DNA from: JAWPMT01 sp964653795
GTDB taxonomy: Bacteria; Bacteroidota; Bacteroidia; Cytophagales; Cyclobacteriaceae
Assembly (NCBI GenBank): GCA_964653795.1
Contig: CAZZHO010000061.1
Span: forward strand, 1-25,272
Direction of reading: 5' to 3'
Length of the DNA stretch: 25,272 bases
Part shown: positions 1 through 8,367 of the stretch, piece by piece
Numbering within the stretch: the first letter of the stretch is position 1
How the letters are laid out: the number at the start of each line of letters is the position of its first letter
Translations under genes and position numbers: made by a program
Notes under the pieces: generated by a model
Databases searched by the model: none
What the model saw: the letters and a program-made list of their open reading frames with translations, nothing else
Told to the model about the DNA's origin: nothing

Positions 1-77
1 AGATGAAGTTTGATACATAAATAATTATTTAAGTTGATTATGTTTTACATAAACAAATACTAATAAACATTTTTCAG

Positions 78-355
78 TTATTTCGCATTAGCTGACGTTA
101 AACCACCATTTGCTTCGTCTAAGAGCCCTTTTCTATTAATTGTTAAGGCAAATAAGTTTTCCTTGTCTCCTTTGACTAACTTCGCGGTAAGAAGTTGAGG
201 TTCTTCACTTAAGTAATCCTTCCACAGATTTCCTTTTTGGCTTTCCTGGCTTTATCCAAAGTGTACCAACCGATATTCCTCCATTTAAGGTAGTGGGGTA
301 AAGTATCGGCAACAATTAGTGTTGAAAGGTGTGCACTTGAACACTTTTTAAACAT
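78..355 (-). pseudogene. Frameshifted remnant of an unrecognised small gene
   Basis: I do not recognise the family. On the minus strand an ATG at 355-353 opens a frame reading MFKKCSSAHL... and then LPHYLKWRNIGWYTLDKA before it runs into a stop near 235. A second frame takes over around 240-265 (LWKDYLSEEPQLLTAKLVKG...) and continues with natural-looking composition to a TAA at 80-78. One indel in 240-265 would join them into a protein of about 92 residues. Both halves look coding-like (mixed charged, aromatic and aliphatic residues), but neither is long, so chance cannot be excluded. The ATG lies only 5 bp from the oppositely oriented helicase start, an arrangement that leaves no room for two functional promoters and fits a dead gene. 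A sequencing error that broke a live gene is the alternative. Confidence 0.3.
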
Positions 356-360
356 TAAGA

Positions 361-1569
361 ATGCAAACTAAGAGCAAGAACAGAAAAAGACCTTTCAGAA
401 AGTTTAAATCCAGACCAAAAGCTTCAAGACCCAATAAGTCAAGAAATAAAGACCAAAAGAAGGGCCTACAAATGGATGCCAATGATATCCTTGGCTCCAA
501 AAAGCAGGAAGGTGCAAAGCAGTACGAGAGCAAAATCCAATTTGCTGATCTGCAGCTGCATCCGGCACTACTCAAAGAGGTTGCCAAGAAAGGTTATTCA
601 AAGCCTTCCGAAATACAGGAAAAGGCGATTCCTAGCATGTTAGCTGGCGACAGTGTCATTGGAGTAGCAGGAACGGGAACAGGTAAAACAGCTGCTTTTT
701 TGCTTCCTATTCTTCACAATCTATTAGGTACTAAAAAAGACAACTACGCGCTCATCTTGTCCCCTACTCGGGAGTTAGCCTCTCAGATCAATAACGAGTT
801 CAGGTCGCTAACAAAAGGCCTTGGTTTATTTTCAACTTGCCTAATAGGCGGCACTCCCGTACATCAATCTATTAAGGATCTAAAAAGGACTAACCACATC
901 GTAGTGGGTACACCGGGTAGAGTCGCTGATATGGTGAAGCAAAAGGCGCTGAAACTGTCTAACTTCAATGTGTTGGTGTTGGATGAATTTGACAGAATGC
1001 TGGATATGGGATTTGTTGATGAGATGAAAACCATCAACCAACAGATGACCAGTAAGATTCAAACTTTCCTCTTCTCAGCAACTAAGGAAGAATCACAGAA
1101 GGGCCTTTTCAAAGAAATGGCAGGTAATGCCAAAATGATAAAAGCGCAGCATGCTACCGCTTCTACTAATATCATCGAAGAGAGGTTGGAAAAGGTCAAC
1201 GGGCAAAATAAGTTTGAAGTGGTGAAGAGGCTGATGAATGAGCCTACAAAACAGAAGACCATCCTATTTTGCGAGACCAAAAGAGGAGCCGATAAGATGT
1301 TGCAAATGTTCAAAGGAGATAACATTTCTACGGACGTTATTCACGGAGACAAAAGTCAAAAAGCTCGTGAAATTGCCCTAAGAAAATTCAGGACGGATAA
1401 AATAGATGTTCTGGTAGCTACCGACGTAGTAGCTAGGGGAATCGACGTACCAGATGTAGATTTGGTGATCAACTATGAACTACCAAGAAACAAAACAGAT
1501 TATACACATAGGATAGGCCGTACCGGAAGAGCTGGTAAAAAAGGCCTGGCTATCACATTAATTGATTAA
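361..1569 (+). CDS. DEAD-box ATP-dependent RNA helicase (DEFD variant)
   Basis: A cytoplasmic RNA helicase that uses ATP to unwind or remodel RNA structure and RNP complexes. Visible motifs: Q motif (Phe61 with Gln86), Walker A AGTGTGKT (103-110), PTREL (135-139), TPGR (184-187), motif II DEFD (208-211, Phe in place of the usual Ala), SAT (239-241), the ARGID segment and HRIGRTGR (383-390). The protein stops 12 residues after motif VI, so it lacks the C-terminal extension or RNA-binding domain of DbpA/CsdA/RhlE-type proteins. Instead it has an N-terminal tail of about 55 residues very rich in Lys/Arg, a plausible non-specific RNA tether. Start ATG 361 keeps that tail; Met38 (472) is a weaker alternative. 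No clear Shine-Dalgarno, as is usual in Bacteroidota. A small charged protein gene follows after 10 nt, suggesting an operon. The helicase call is secure; the particular RNA substrate is unknown. Confidence 0.95.
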   Translation: MQTKSKNRKRPFRKFKSRPKASRPNKSRNKDQKKGLQMDANDILGSKKQEGAKQYESKIQFADLQLHPALLKEVAKKGYSKPSEIQEKAIPSMLAGDSVIGVAGTGTGKTAAFLLPILHNLLGTKKDNYALILSPTRELASQINNEFRSLTKGLGLFSTCLIGGTPVHQSIKDLKRTNHIVVGTPGRVADMVKQKALKLSNFNVLVLDEFDRMLDMGFVDEMKTINQQMTSKIQTFLFSATKEESQKGLFKEMAGNAKMIKAQHATASTNIIEERLEKVNGQNKFEVVKRLMNEPTKQKTILFCETKRGADKMLQMFKGDNISTDVIHGDKSQKAREIALRKFRTDKIDVLVATDVVARGIDVPDVDLVINYELPRNKTDYTHRIGRTGRAGKKGLAITLID

Positions 1570-1579
1570 ATTATACTGA

Positions 1580-1798
1580 ATGGGAAGATCACAGAATAAA
1601 TTCATTAAACAGCAGAAAGCAAATAAGAAGAAGAAAAAGCAAGACGAAAAATTCCAAAAGCGACAGGAGCGGAAAGGTCAGGAAAGCAGCTCTTTCGAAG
1701 ATATGATCGCTTACGTCGACGAATTTGGCAACGTCACTAGCACCCCTCCTGAAGAACGTGAGAAGGGAGAGGAAGACGAAAAGACTGAAGAAAGTTAG
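1580..1798 (+). CDS. Small charged protein like the N-terminal region of Bacteroidota cold-shock proteins
   Basis: A 72-residue protein in three zones: MGRSQNKF followed by a Lys/Arg/Gln-rich helix (residues 1-34), a hydrophobic core FEDMIAYVDEFGNVTSTPP (39-57), and an acidic tail (58-72). From memory of the family, the MGRSQ...basic helix...DMIAYVDENGNISSTPP pattern is the N-terminal region of a Bacteroidota cold-shock-domain protein, where a cold-shock beta-barrel (GxGFI and VHV motifs) follows. Here the gene ends right after the STPP motif, so no nucleic-acid-binding barrel is present. It lies 10 nt after the helicase gene and is very likely co-transcribed, which fits a helper of the helicase in cold-induced RNA handling. 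Its stop codon overlaps that of the convergent lipoprotein gene by 4 bp. Gene reality is well supported; function is inferred from context and recalled family resemblance. Confidence 0.75.
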   Translation: MGRSQNKFIKQQKANKKKKKQDEKFQKRQERKGQESSSFEDMIAYVDEFGNVTSTPPEEREKGEEDEKTEES

Positions 1799-2565
1799 TT
1801 CCCATGCACGCGAAGTGCATCATTCATAGCATTGAATGCTTCTTCGTTCATATAGGTAGCGTATTGAGTCCCGTAGCTCCTAACGCTACCCGGTCTGATA
1901 GAGTGAAAGATGACCCAGGCAGCAAGAAAGCTGCCTTTACGCGAAGGGTGGAATCTATCTGCTCCATACAAAGATTCATCCCCTGTTATATCGATATAAG
2001 ACTTCCAGACCGCACCCACAGGAAACAATTCTGAATCTGTAGATTTTGCTGCGTTAGCGTAGTTCTGGATCACATCCTCAAAAGAAAAGTAACGGGCGAT
2101 AGACGGCCAGACCTGATAAAAGGCGGTCTCTACATCCCATTGATCCGCCAAATCCTTAATGAGTTGCCCATAAGACCGCAGCCAGCTAGCACCCTCAGGT
2201 AAAGAGGAAGGTCCTTGCTGTAAAATCACATAATCATAATTACCTGACTCTATCAATCGCCTCAAATCCGGCTCAGCCCAATGATCTAATAAGGCGTAGT
2301 TGGGGGCGCAAAGGCACTCAGTATCAATCACTAGATCATAACTTTCACCTATCTCCGTAATCATGTCTGGCATGTTGTTGTAGTAGGACAAGCTATTGCC
2401 TACAAAAAGCAAGTTGATATCAGGATCGCCCGAAGCTGGAGTAGTATTGGTACTTCCAGTATCGGTATTAGCTGGAGGAGGTGGTGTAGAAGGTACCCTG
2501 GGCGTGTCATCACTTCTACATGCAATAGCCAATGCAATTAGAACAATGAAGGCGAGCTTTTTCAT
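1795..2565 (-). CDS. SGNH/GDSL-type hydrolase lipoprotein
   Basis: A probable membrane-anchored esterase or deacylase of the SGNH hydrolase fold. The N-terminus is a short lipoprotein signal peptide with Cys16 as the lipidation site (AIAC, slightly off the consensus at -3). The residues after the Cys, RSDD, resemble the acidic export signal that sends lipoproteins to the cell surface in Bacteroidota. A Pro/Thr-rich linker (21-48) follows. The catalytic domain starts at about residue 50: LLFVGNSLS carries the likely nucleophile Ser58, DYVILQQGPSSL is the conserved middle block, and YGADRFHPS supplies the Asp203/His206 pair in the usual DxxH spacing. The length, 256 residues, fits a single-domain enzyme. 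The substrate is unknown; acetylated glycans are a reasonable guess, with no direct evidence. The gene converges on the helicase operon with a 4-bp overlap, and no convincing promoter box was seen upstream. Confidence 0.85.
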   Translation of the reverse strand: MKKLAFIVLIALAIACRSDDTPRVPSTPPPPANTDTGSTNTTPASGDPDINLLFVGNSLSYYNNMPDMITEIGESYDLVIDTECLCAPNYALLDHWAEPDLRRLIESGNYDYVILQQGPSSLPEGASWLRSYGQLIKDLADQWDVETAFYQVWPSIARYFSFEDVIQNYANAAKSTDSELFPVGAVWKSYIDITGDESLYGADRFHPSRKGSFLAAWVIFHSIRPGSVRSYGTQYATYMNEEAFNAMNDALRVHGN

Positions 2566-2684
2566 AAAACAATAAAAAGTCGCATTATAAAAACCCTTAA
2601 GTCTTCGAATACGGGCTGATGATATTTCTTCAGCAGAAAACTTAGGATTTATGGGATATTAGAAAAAGCTTTTTAAACAAAGAA

Positions 2685-2708
2685 AGCAGCCCTATAAATA
2701 GAGCTGCT
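2685..2708 (-). terminator. Rho-independent terminator of the 1834-residue surface-protein gene
   Basis: An 11-bp stem (arms 2685-2695 and 2698-2708) followed, in the minus-strand direction, by a T-rich tract (complement of 2663-2684). The single non-Watson-Crick position is A-C on the plus strand but G-U on the minus-strand transcript, which agrees with termination of the leftward gene. It lies about 115 nt after that gene's stop codon. Confidence 0.7.
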
Positions 2709-2810
2709 CGGTTGTTGTAGATGTAAAGTAAAGGTGTATTAGGAATTGGAGATGGTACCTTTCGCCTGAACCACCTCCTCTATCCTAATGAAAAGCTGCC
2801 ATAGCTTTTT
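2709..2810 (-). ncRNA. Structured 3'-UTR element, copy 1
   Basis: The 3' untranslated region of the 1834-residue gene folds into nested helices: an outer stem 2739-2744 with 2783-2788, an inner stem 2748-2756 with 2770-2778 (one G-U pair only if read from the minus strand), and a separate 7-bp hairpin 2791-2797 with 2803-2809 just after the stop codon. Between the nested helix and the terminator is the linker GTTGTTGTAGATGT (plus-strand sense). The same arrangement with different stem sequences recurs at 11413-11512, so an RNA structure is more likely than a protein-binding site. Function unknown: transcript stability, processing or a small 3'-derived RNA are possible. Confidence 0.5.
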
Positions 2811-2821
2811 CTTTTTATATC

Positions 2822-5800
2822 CTAGTCAGTAAGCTGAAGTCGTTTCAGCACCTGACCTGATTTAGTTTCAACTTTAATGATGTATAATCCCTTCAAAAGT
2901 CCCTGTACATCATAAACTTCTCTTGAATTGAATCTTTTCACAGTTTTACCCGCTAAATCCAGCACCTCTACTGAAAGGATTTTCTCAGGACTCTGGAGCA
3001 AGAAAGAGGTCGAAGCAGGATTTGGGTAAAGGAGTGTCTCTTTCTGTTGAAGGGAAGTGCTCAAGACGGTAGCTATCTCAAAAGAGGTACCCTCTTCATC
3101 TATTAGCGCCGTGACATCCAGACTTTCTCCTTCCACAACATCCACTACTGCGCTTACCTCACCAAGACCTGGTATGTCCAATACGAGTTTGTACTCCGCA
3201 GTTGGTAACCCATCGAAAGTAATCAGACCTGTCTCATCAGTCACATCGGCTGCTACATATTCATCATCCAATGTTCGGAGTATTACCAAAGTATTGGGTA
3301 ATGGGTCACCATCATAAACTCTTCCTACCACTATACGATTACCTACACCAACCCCGGTTTGTGCCAAGAAACTAATAGTACCGCCCTCAGCTTCTGGCAA
3401 AAACTCGGTGGCTGGCGGTGGTGGTAACTGCATGTTGATCGTCAATCCGGTAAAGTCATTAGTCAGTAGAATGACTTGAGGTACTGCATCTGGATCCAAT
3501 ACCGGGGAAACATCTCCATAAAATGTCAATATATAGTCTGAAGTAAATGGTACAACATAGAGTTCATAATCACCATCTGTCAACCCTTCGAAGGAGTAGG
3601 CACCATCCTGGTCCAAAGTGACTGCACTGGTATTGGCCACATCATTGAGGTCTGCAATGATGGCTAGACCACTGGTAAAAGGATCACCATTTTCATTCAA
3701 AGCAATACCTGATACATCATGCAGGTCAAACACTTCCACAGTGGACTGGCCCACTACAGAATTGGTGGTTTCGGTAGCACTTAACTCGGCACTTACCGTG
3801 ACCTCTCCTGTACCTGAGAACGAAAGCATATTCTCGGATATACTACCTGGCCCCGCTACAACTTTATAGCGCACATCTGTACTCGATAGATTGGAACCCT
3901 GGGCATCTACAGTCGCCTCTAACAGAACCTGGGAGGTAACCTCCAATGCTTCGGGCAGCTCAAATGTGATAGTGGGCGTAATGAGTACCGGATCTACAAC
4001 GGCGAATTCGATAATGTCCTCCGAGGCCTTATATGCCCCAGTTGCTAAAATGCTGGCTTTGACTCGCACCAAACCCGCTGTTTGACCAATGCTTAAGACA
4101 TCCCCATCGATGGTGGCAGCGCCAGCCAGAATTTCCCAAATAACTTTGGCTGTATCTGGAAAAATGGAGGCGGTTAGCGCAATGGGATCAACACCTAACG
4201 ATAGATCATCAATGGGATTTATATCAACCCGCGACCTTATGCGTGTGTCATTTACCAGTTTTACAGTAACTGACTGTGAGGCGGTAGCTGCTTTATATCG
4301 ATCATCTCCACTTTGGGTGGCCGTTATCTCTGCGACACCTGCCCCTATGACTCTGGCAGTGGATCCAGTAACGGTGACCACCAAGGCATTGGAGCTTGAA
4401 TAAGAAAGAGGTAAACCGCTGCTCGATGTGGCTGTCAGCTCAAATGTTACATCAGTAGTCTTTTTCTCCGAGATTGGATCAAATTGTATGGTTTGATCTG
4501 CTTTGACAATGGTGAGAACTCCTGACTGATAACTGAAATCATAGTTGTCATCACTCCCACCTGCGAAAGTAATGGTATAGGTACCTGGAAGGCTTTCAGC
4601 CGTAGCATCTGTACTTCCCACCGGCTGCTGAGTAAGATTAGCTAACCCGTCTCCATTTACAAACCCAGTAATATCGCTCACGAAAGTGGGATCAGGTCCG
4701 GTAAAAGCCCTTGAAGCATCTTCAGCTTTTACCGTCAGGGTGGCCTTATCAACAGTCAGAACACCTGATTCATAGTTGAAGTCGTAGTTAGCCGCGGTAC
4801 CCCCCGCAACATCAATGGCATAAGTACCTACTCCTGAAGTAGAAGAAGCAGAAGTCGTTGCTGTCGGCAGCGTTGCGATAGCGCTGGCATCTTCTCCGTT
4901 CACAAAGCCAGTGTAAGTGATAGTAAAGTCTGGATTGGTTTCACCATATTTCCTGTTGGCATTAGTGACAGTTACATTAAGAGGAGCCCTCTGCACAGTT
5001 AGGACACCAGATTGATATATTAATTCATAGTTTGAAGCAGATCCTCCAGCAAGTATTATGGGGTAATCCCCCGGACCCGAACTTTCAGAGGCTTCAGTAG
5101 CGATTGATGGTAACTCAGTTAAAGTACTATTGTCATCATTATTGACAAAGCCAGCATAAGCCAACTTGAATTCCGGATTGGTTGTTCCGTATGTTCTAGA
5201 AGTATTGAAAGCGGTCACCGTAAGAGGAGACTTCTGAACGCTTAGTGTACCAGATTGATATACAAACTCATAATTTGGAGATGATCCACCTGAAGGTAAT
5301 AGAGAATAGTTGCCAACTATTGATAGCTCATTAGCTTCAGTATTGACAGTGGGTAATACTAACAAAGAACTCTCATCTTCATTGTTGACAAAGCCCTTAT
5401 AGTTAAGCTTGAAGATCGGATTCGAAGATCCATACATTCTGGAGGTATTGGAAGCAATCACAGTGAGAGGAGATTTTTCAACACTTAGCACAGCAGATTG
5501 ATATATAAAATCATAATTTGTGGATAAACCACCAGAAGGAATTATAGGGTAATCACCTACTCCGGAGATCTCATTGGCTTGGGTACTGAGGGAAGGTAAT
5601 TGCGTCAACACACTGGCATCTTCCTCATTAACAAAACCAGTGTAAGTAACAGTAAAACTTGGATTAGATTCACCGTATTTCCTTTTGGCATTTAATGCCT
5701 TTACTGTGAGTAAGGCCTTAGTAATTGTCAATGCTCCTTCTGATTTTGAGGCAATGAACCCATAGTTATCACTGGATAGGGTGAACATATCAATACTAAC

Positions 5801-8326
5801 TTCATGAACAGACCCTACTGCCGCCGTTATGGAAGCAGATTCACTGTAACTAGCTGTCACGGTCCCAGTTAATCCTGAAAGTGTTGAGATATCAGAAGTT
5901 CCATCTATCCCATCTGAGGCGAAAACAAAGCCGCTGTATTCAAATAAACCCGCAGGATTCGCTCCTCCGTATGGCCTGGTATTGTTGGCAGATTGTACCA
6001 CCAGAGAGGCTTTGCTAATTGTTCCAACTAAGTCAGTATTGGAGGGAGCATGGCTTTCTGTTTCTGCATGGCCAAAACTTACTGTTAATTCTCCAACACC
6101 TGTAATGGCTATCGTCGCCGAAGATCGTTGATCTCCGGGACCGAAGTTCAGAGATTGCACTTCTACTATATTGGCTAGGGATGGGTCTGATATCGCCCAA
6201 ACCATTTCTCCCGGAGAATCCTCATCCAGCTCATCCGTAACGAAGGTGAGGGTATCTCCATAGATGGGGTTATCAGCTAGGGGGTTGACAAAAATTGATT
6301 CCTTGGTCTGTTCTAATTTATTTACTGTAACCGTCTGTGAGACTTGTGCACTGTTGAGTCCAAATCCTCCTTCCTGATGAGCATATATAGTTACCTCACC
6401 CAAGGCGATGAATTCGATAAGACCATCTGAAGCCAATGCTGCAATAGACGGGTCCGAAACGGAGAATGTTATCTGATTGCCGCTACCTCCTCCACTGGCA
6501 CTCAAAAAATAAGCATCACCCAATGTCACCTCTGGTCCGATTGACTCCATTTCAATTTCCTGATTGACCTCATCAATCACCAGGTCATAATATACAAGGC
6601 TATCGCATCCTGTCACTACAGATGTTTGAACCTCATTCAAAAACCATCCCGGAGTAGACTCTTCATTCCCGCCTATTACCATAGACTCACCTGATGCAAC
6701 AGTGAATTGCTCTACGGAGTATTTTACCGGGACCGTCATATCTTCATTTGTTTTCCAGGATTCGCGACTCATATTATTCATAACAGACCCAGTTTCGCTT
6801 ATTATTTCCGCGGTTCTCAAGATTGGATTAGGATCATTGAAAGTATAATAAGCTAGCAATCCCGACGATCGGGCAAAGAAATCAGCACCCTGACCAATGC
6901 CTTTCTCGATATCACCGGCACTTCTGGCTACGTTCCAAATTCTGACCTCATCCAAAGCGCCATTGGTGAACTCTGAGCTGTTAACAAAACTACCAATGAA
7001 GACATCAGTCGTAGAGAAGTCAGGAATATCCACATTGGCTGCATCTCGCTCCGCGACCAGCATCCCGTCCAAATAGGTTTTGAATCCATTGGTGACACCT
7101 TTTTCCCAGGTAATTGCAACATGATGCCAAAGGCCATCCGTTATTCCATCACCCATTGGAAGACCGTTAGTACCCTGATCCCAGGAAAGAATGTGTATTG
7201 GAACCTGACTACCTGCGGTCCAGCCTGCTACCAAAAAATCACCCCCATCCTGAATCCTAACGGCTGACTGAGGGGTAGACCCTTTAAAATAGTACTCTAC
7301 TGTGAGCTGAGTTCTGTCTACAAAATCTATTGGCGAACCCTGTACATTGTCATTGATTCCATCGAAGTTTAAGACGGCTCCGCAAGCGTCATTTGGTGGA
7401 TCATATAAAACAACCAACTGTTGTATTTGAAGACTATCACACCCGTTAGCTGCCTGCCCCGGAAGGAGCTCCTCGTATGTGCCTGGAGCGCGCCGAAATT
7501 CTCCAAAAATCTCAATTTCATCTCCAAAGGCAATGGTATCATTAGGCTTGATATTGATGCCCAAATTGGAGGTTACTACGTGGGCTTGTGATAAACCTGC
7601 ACAAGAATTACCATCTGTGGCCTTCACTGTGTAAGAACCGGGATCATCAATCGAAAGTGTTCCGTTAGTCTTTCCCTCTATTTCCTCGCCATCTTTTAAC
7701 CATTGAAAATTACTTCCCTCATCGCCGGAAGCCTGTAAAACTATAGTACCATTGCATATCTCCGTCGGTCCTGTAATGGTCGGGTCAGATGGCACCGATG
7801 TGTATTTGTTAATGGTAAAATGTAGATCATGGACTCTACCATCCACACTGGACACAAGTGAGCTGGCACCTCCGGTATAAACATCCCCATCACTGTGCTC
7901 CAAGGCCACAGAACCTTCGTCCAGCCTGAAAACCACCGTATACTGTTGTCCATCGTTCAAACGTGGCGATACTTCCTCTGGTATAGTGATATTATGGTCT
8001 TTTGTTCGGAAGGATGTAGTGGTGGTGATGGTGAAGGATGGGTGAGTATAGAGTAGTGCTCCTCCAAGACCTTCTCCTTCTCTAATCTCTGCATTGACGG
8101 TACGAGTTCTGACAAAGGTGTCAAACCCACCATTTGTCCGGAATCGAAAAAGAGAAATCTTTCCGTCTCCTACCATGGTAAAGGACTGGAAAGGGGTAGT
8201 CCCACTATCGGAAAAGAATCTACTACTGGTCTGGTTGACTACATTGGATTGCGGACACTGCGCATATAGCATGAGTGAAACCGACGACATAAGAATCAAA
8301 ATGACTGTACGAGCTATGGCTTTCAT
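2822..8326 (-). CDS. Giant secreted multidomain surface protein with LamG, MBG repeats and T9SS sorting domain
   Basis: A 1834-residue exported protein, probably a cell-surface adhesin or glycan-binding protein. Order of parts: signal peptide (1-23, ending LYAQ); a beta-rich N-terminal domain (about 25-170); an Ig/PKD-like domain with FQWLKDG (about 180-250); a LamG/concanavalin-type lectin domain (about 315-480; LNFDGINDNV, WHHVAITW, DEVRIWN); Ig-like group-2 type domains (about 585-770); six MBG-type repeats (about 770-1276), the last five exactly 81 residues each; further Ig-like domains; two SdrD/carboxypeptidase-regulatory-like beta domains (about 1537-1635 and 1660-1748); and a T9SS type A sorting domain (about 1764-1834; YPNPAS, VEVLDLAGKTVKRF, GLYIIKVE). 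The C-terminal 300 residues are homologous to those of the giant gene at the right edge. The ATG at 8326 starts a good signal peptide but lies inside a perfect inverted repeat. A hybrid two-component regulator gene lies 143 bp upstream on the same strand. The ligand cannot be read from sequence. Confidence 0.93.
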   Translation of the reverse strand: MKAIARTVILILMSSVSLMLYAQCPQSNVVNQTSSRFFSDSGTTPFQSFTMVGDGKISLFRFRTNGGFDTFVRTRTVNAEIREGEGLGGALLYTHPSFTITTTTSFRTKDHNITIPEEVSPRLNDGQQYTVVFRLDEGSVALEHSDGDVYTGGASSLVSSVDGRVHDLHFTINKYTSVPSDPTITGPTEICNGTIVLQASGDEGSNFQWLKDGEEIEGKTNGTLSIDDPGSYTVKATDGNSCAGLSQAHVVTSNLGINIKPNDTIAFGDEIEIFGEFRRAPGTYEELLPGQAANGCDSLQIQQLVVLYDPPNDACGAVLNFDGINDNVQGSPIDFVDRTQLTVEYYFKGSTPQSAVRIQDGGDFLVAGWTAGSQVPIHILSWDQGTNGLPMGDGITDGLWHHVAITWEKGVTNGFKTYLDGMLVAERDAANVDIPDFSTTDVFIGSFVNSSEFTNGALDEVRIWNVARSAGDIEKGIGQGADFFARSSGLLAYYTFNDPNPILRTAEIISETGSVMNNMSRESWKTNEDMTVPVKYSVEQFTVASGESMVIGGNEESTPGWFLNEVQTSVVTGCDSLVYYDLVIDEVNQEIEMESIGPEVTLGDAYFLSASGGGSGNQITFSVSDPSIAALASDGLIEFIALGEVTIYAHQEGGFGLNSAQVSQTVTVNKLEQTKESIFVNPLADNPIYGDTLTFVTDELDEDSPGEMVWAISDPSLANIVEVQSLNFGPGDQRSSATIAITGVGELTVSFGHAETESHAPSNTDLVGTISKASLVVQSANNTRPYGGANPAGLFEYSGFVFASDGIDGTSDISTLSGLTGTVTASYSESASITAAVGSVHEVSIDMFTLSSDNYGFIASKSEGALTITKALLTVKALNAKRKYGESNPSFTVTYTGFVNEEDASVLTQLPSLSTQANEISGVGDYPIIPSGGLSTNYDFIYQSAVLSVEKSPLTVIASNTSRMYGSSNPIFKLNYKGFVNNEDESSLLVLPTVNTEANELSIVGNYSLLPSGGSSPNYEFVYQSGTLSVQKSPLTVTAFNTSRTYGTTNPEFKLAYAGFVNNDDNSTLTELPSIATEASESSGPGDYPIILAGGSASNYELIYQSGVLTVQRAPLNVTVTNANRKYGETNPDFTITYTGFVNGEDASAIATLPTATTSASSTSGVGTYAIDVAGGTAANYDFNYESGVLTVDKATLTVKAEDASRAFTGPDPTFVSDITGFVNGDGLANLTQQPVGSTDATAESLPGTYTITFAGGSDDNYDFSYQSGVLTIVKADQTIQFDPISEKKTTDVTFELTATSSSGLPLSYSSSNALVVTVTGSTARVIGAGVAEITATQSGDDRYKAATASQSVTVKLVNDTRIRSRVDINPIDDLSLGVDPIALTASIFPDTAKVIWEILAGAATIDGDVLSIGQTAGLVRVKASILATGAYKASEDIIEFAVVDPVLITPTITFELPEALEVTSQVLLEATVDAQGSNLSSTDVRYKVVAGPGSISENMLSFSGTGEVTVSAELSATETTNSVVGQSTVEVFDLHDVSGIALNENGDPFTSGLAIIADLNDVANTSAVTLDQDGAYSFEGLTDGDYELYVVPFTSDYILTFYGDVSPVLDPDAVPQVILLTNDFTGLTINMQLPPPPATEFLPEAEGGTISFLAQTGVGVGNRIVVGRVYDGDPLPNTLVILRTLDDEYVAADVTDETGLITFDGLPTAEYKLVLDIPGLGEVSAVVDVVEGESLDVTALIDEEGTSFEIATVLSTSLQQKETLLYPNPASTSFLLQSPEKILSVEVLDLAGKTVKRFNSREVYDVQGLLKGLYIIKVETKSGQVLKRLQLTD
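4499..5713 (-). repeat. Five in-frame 243-bp MBG repeats
   Basis: Five consecutive coding units of exactly 243 bp (81 residues) begin at 5713, 5470, 5227, 4984 and 4741 on the minus strand. Each opens with an LTV-type strand, then a YG..NP.F motif, a Y.GFVN.ED segment, a P.G.Y.I.....NY motif and a closing G.L.V strand. The middle units are closest to each other. A longer, more divergent unit precedes them at about 5714-5990. Confidence 0.85.
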
Positions 8327-8355
8327 AATTGACTGATTGATTGAATTATGAAAGC
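8319..8355 (-). promoter_or_regulatory. 12-bp perfect inverted repeat enclosing the start codon of the 1834-residue gene
   Basis: Arms 8319-8330 and 8344-8355 are perfect reverse complements (GCTTTCATAATT) around a 13-nt loop. The initiating ATG (8326-8324) lies in the 3' arm of the hairpin that the leftward mRNA would form. The loop strand 8331-8338 is also perfectly complementary to 8381-8388, so a competing fold can be drawn. Translational gating and a dimeric protein operator are both possible. Confidence 0.6.
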
Positions 8356-8367
8356 AAATGAGCCCGG

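Noticed and set aside
348..587. Minus-strand 79-codon frame over the helicase start
   Set aside because: It is antisense to the Lys/Arg-rich start of the helicase, which gives a Leu/Phe-rich shadow translation. No independent support.
1803..1819. Hairpin ATGCAC-GCGAA-GTGCAT as a terminator for the helicase operon
   Set aside because: Only 6 bp, no T tract on the plus strand, and it lies in the last codons of the lipoprotein gene. Not enough to call a terminator.
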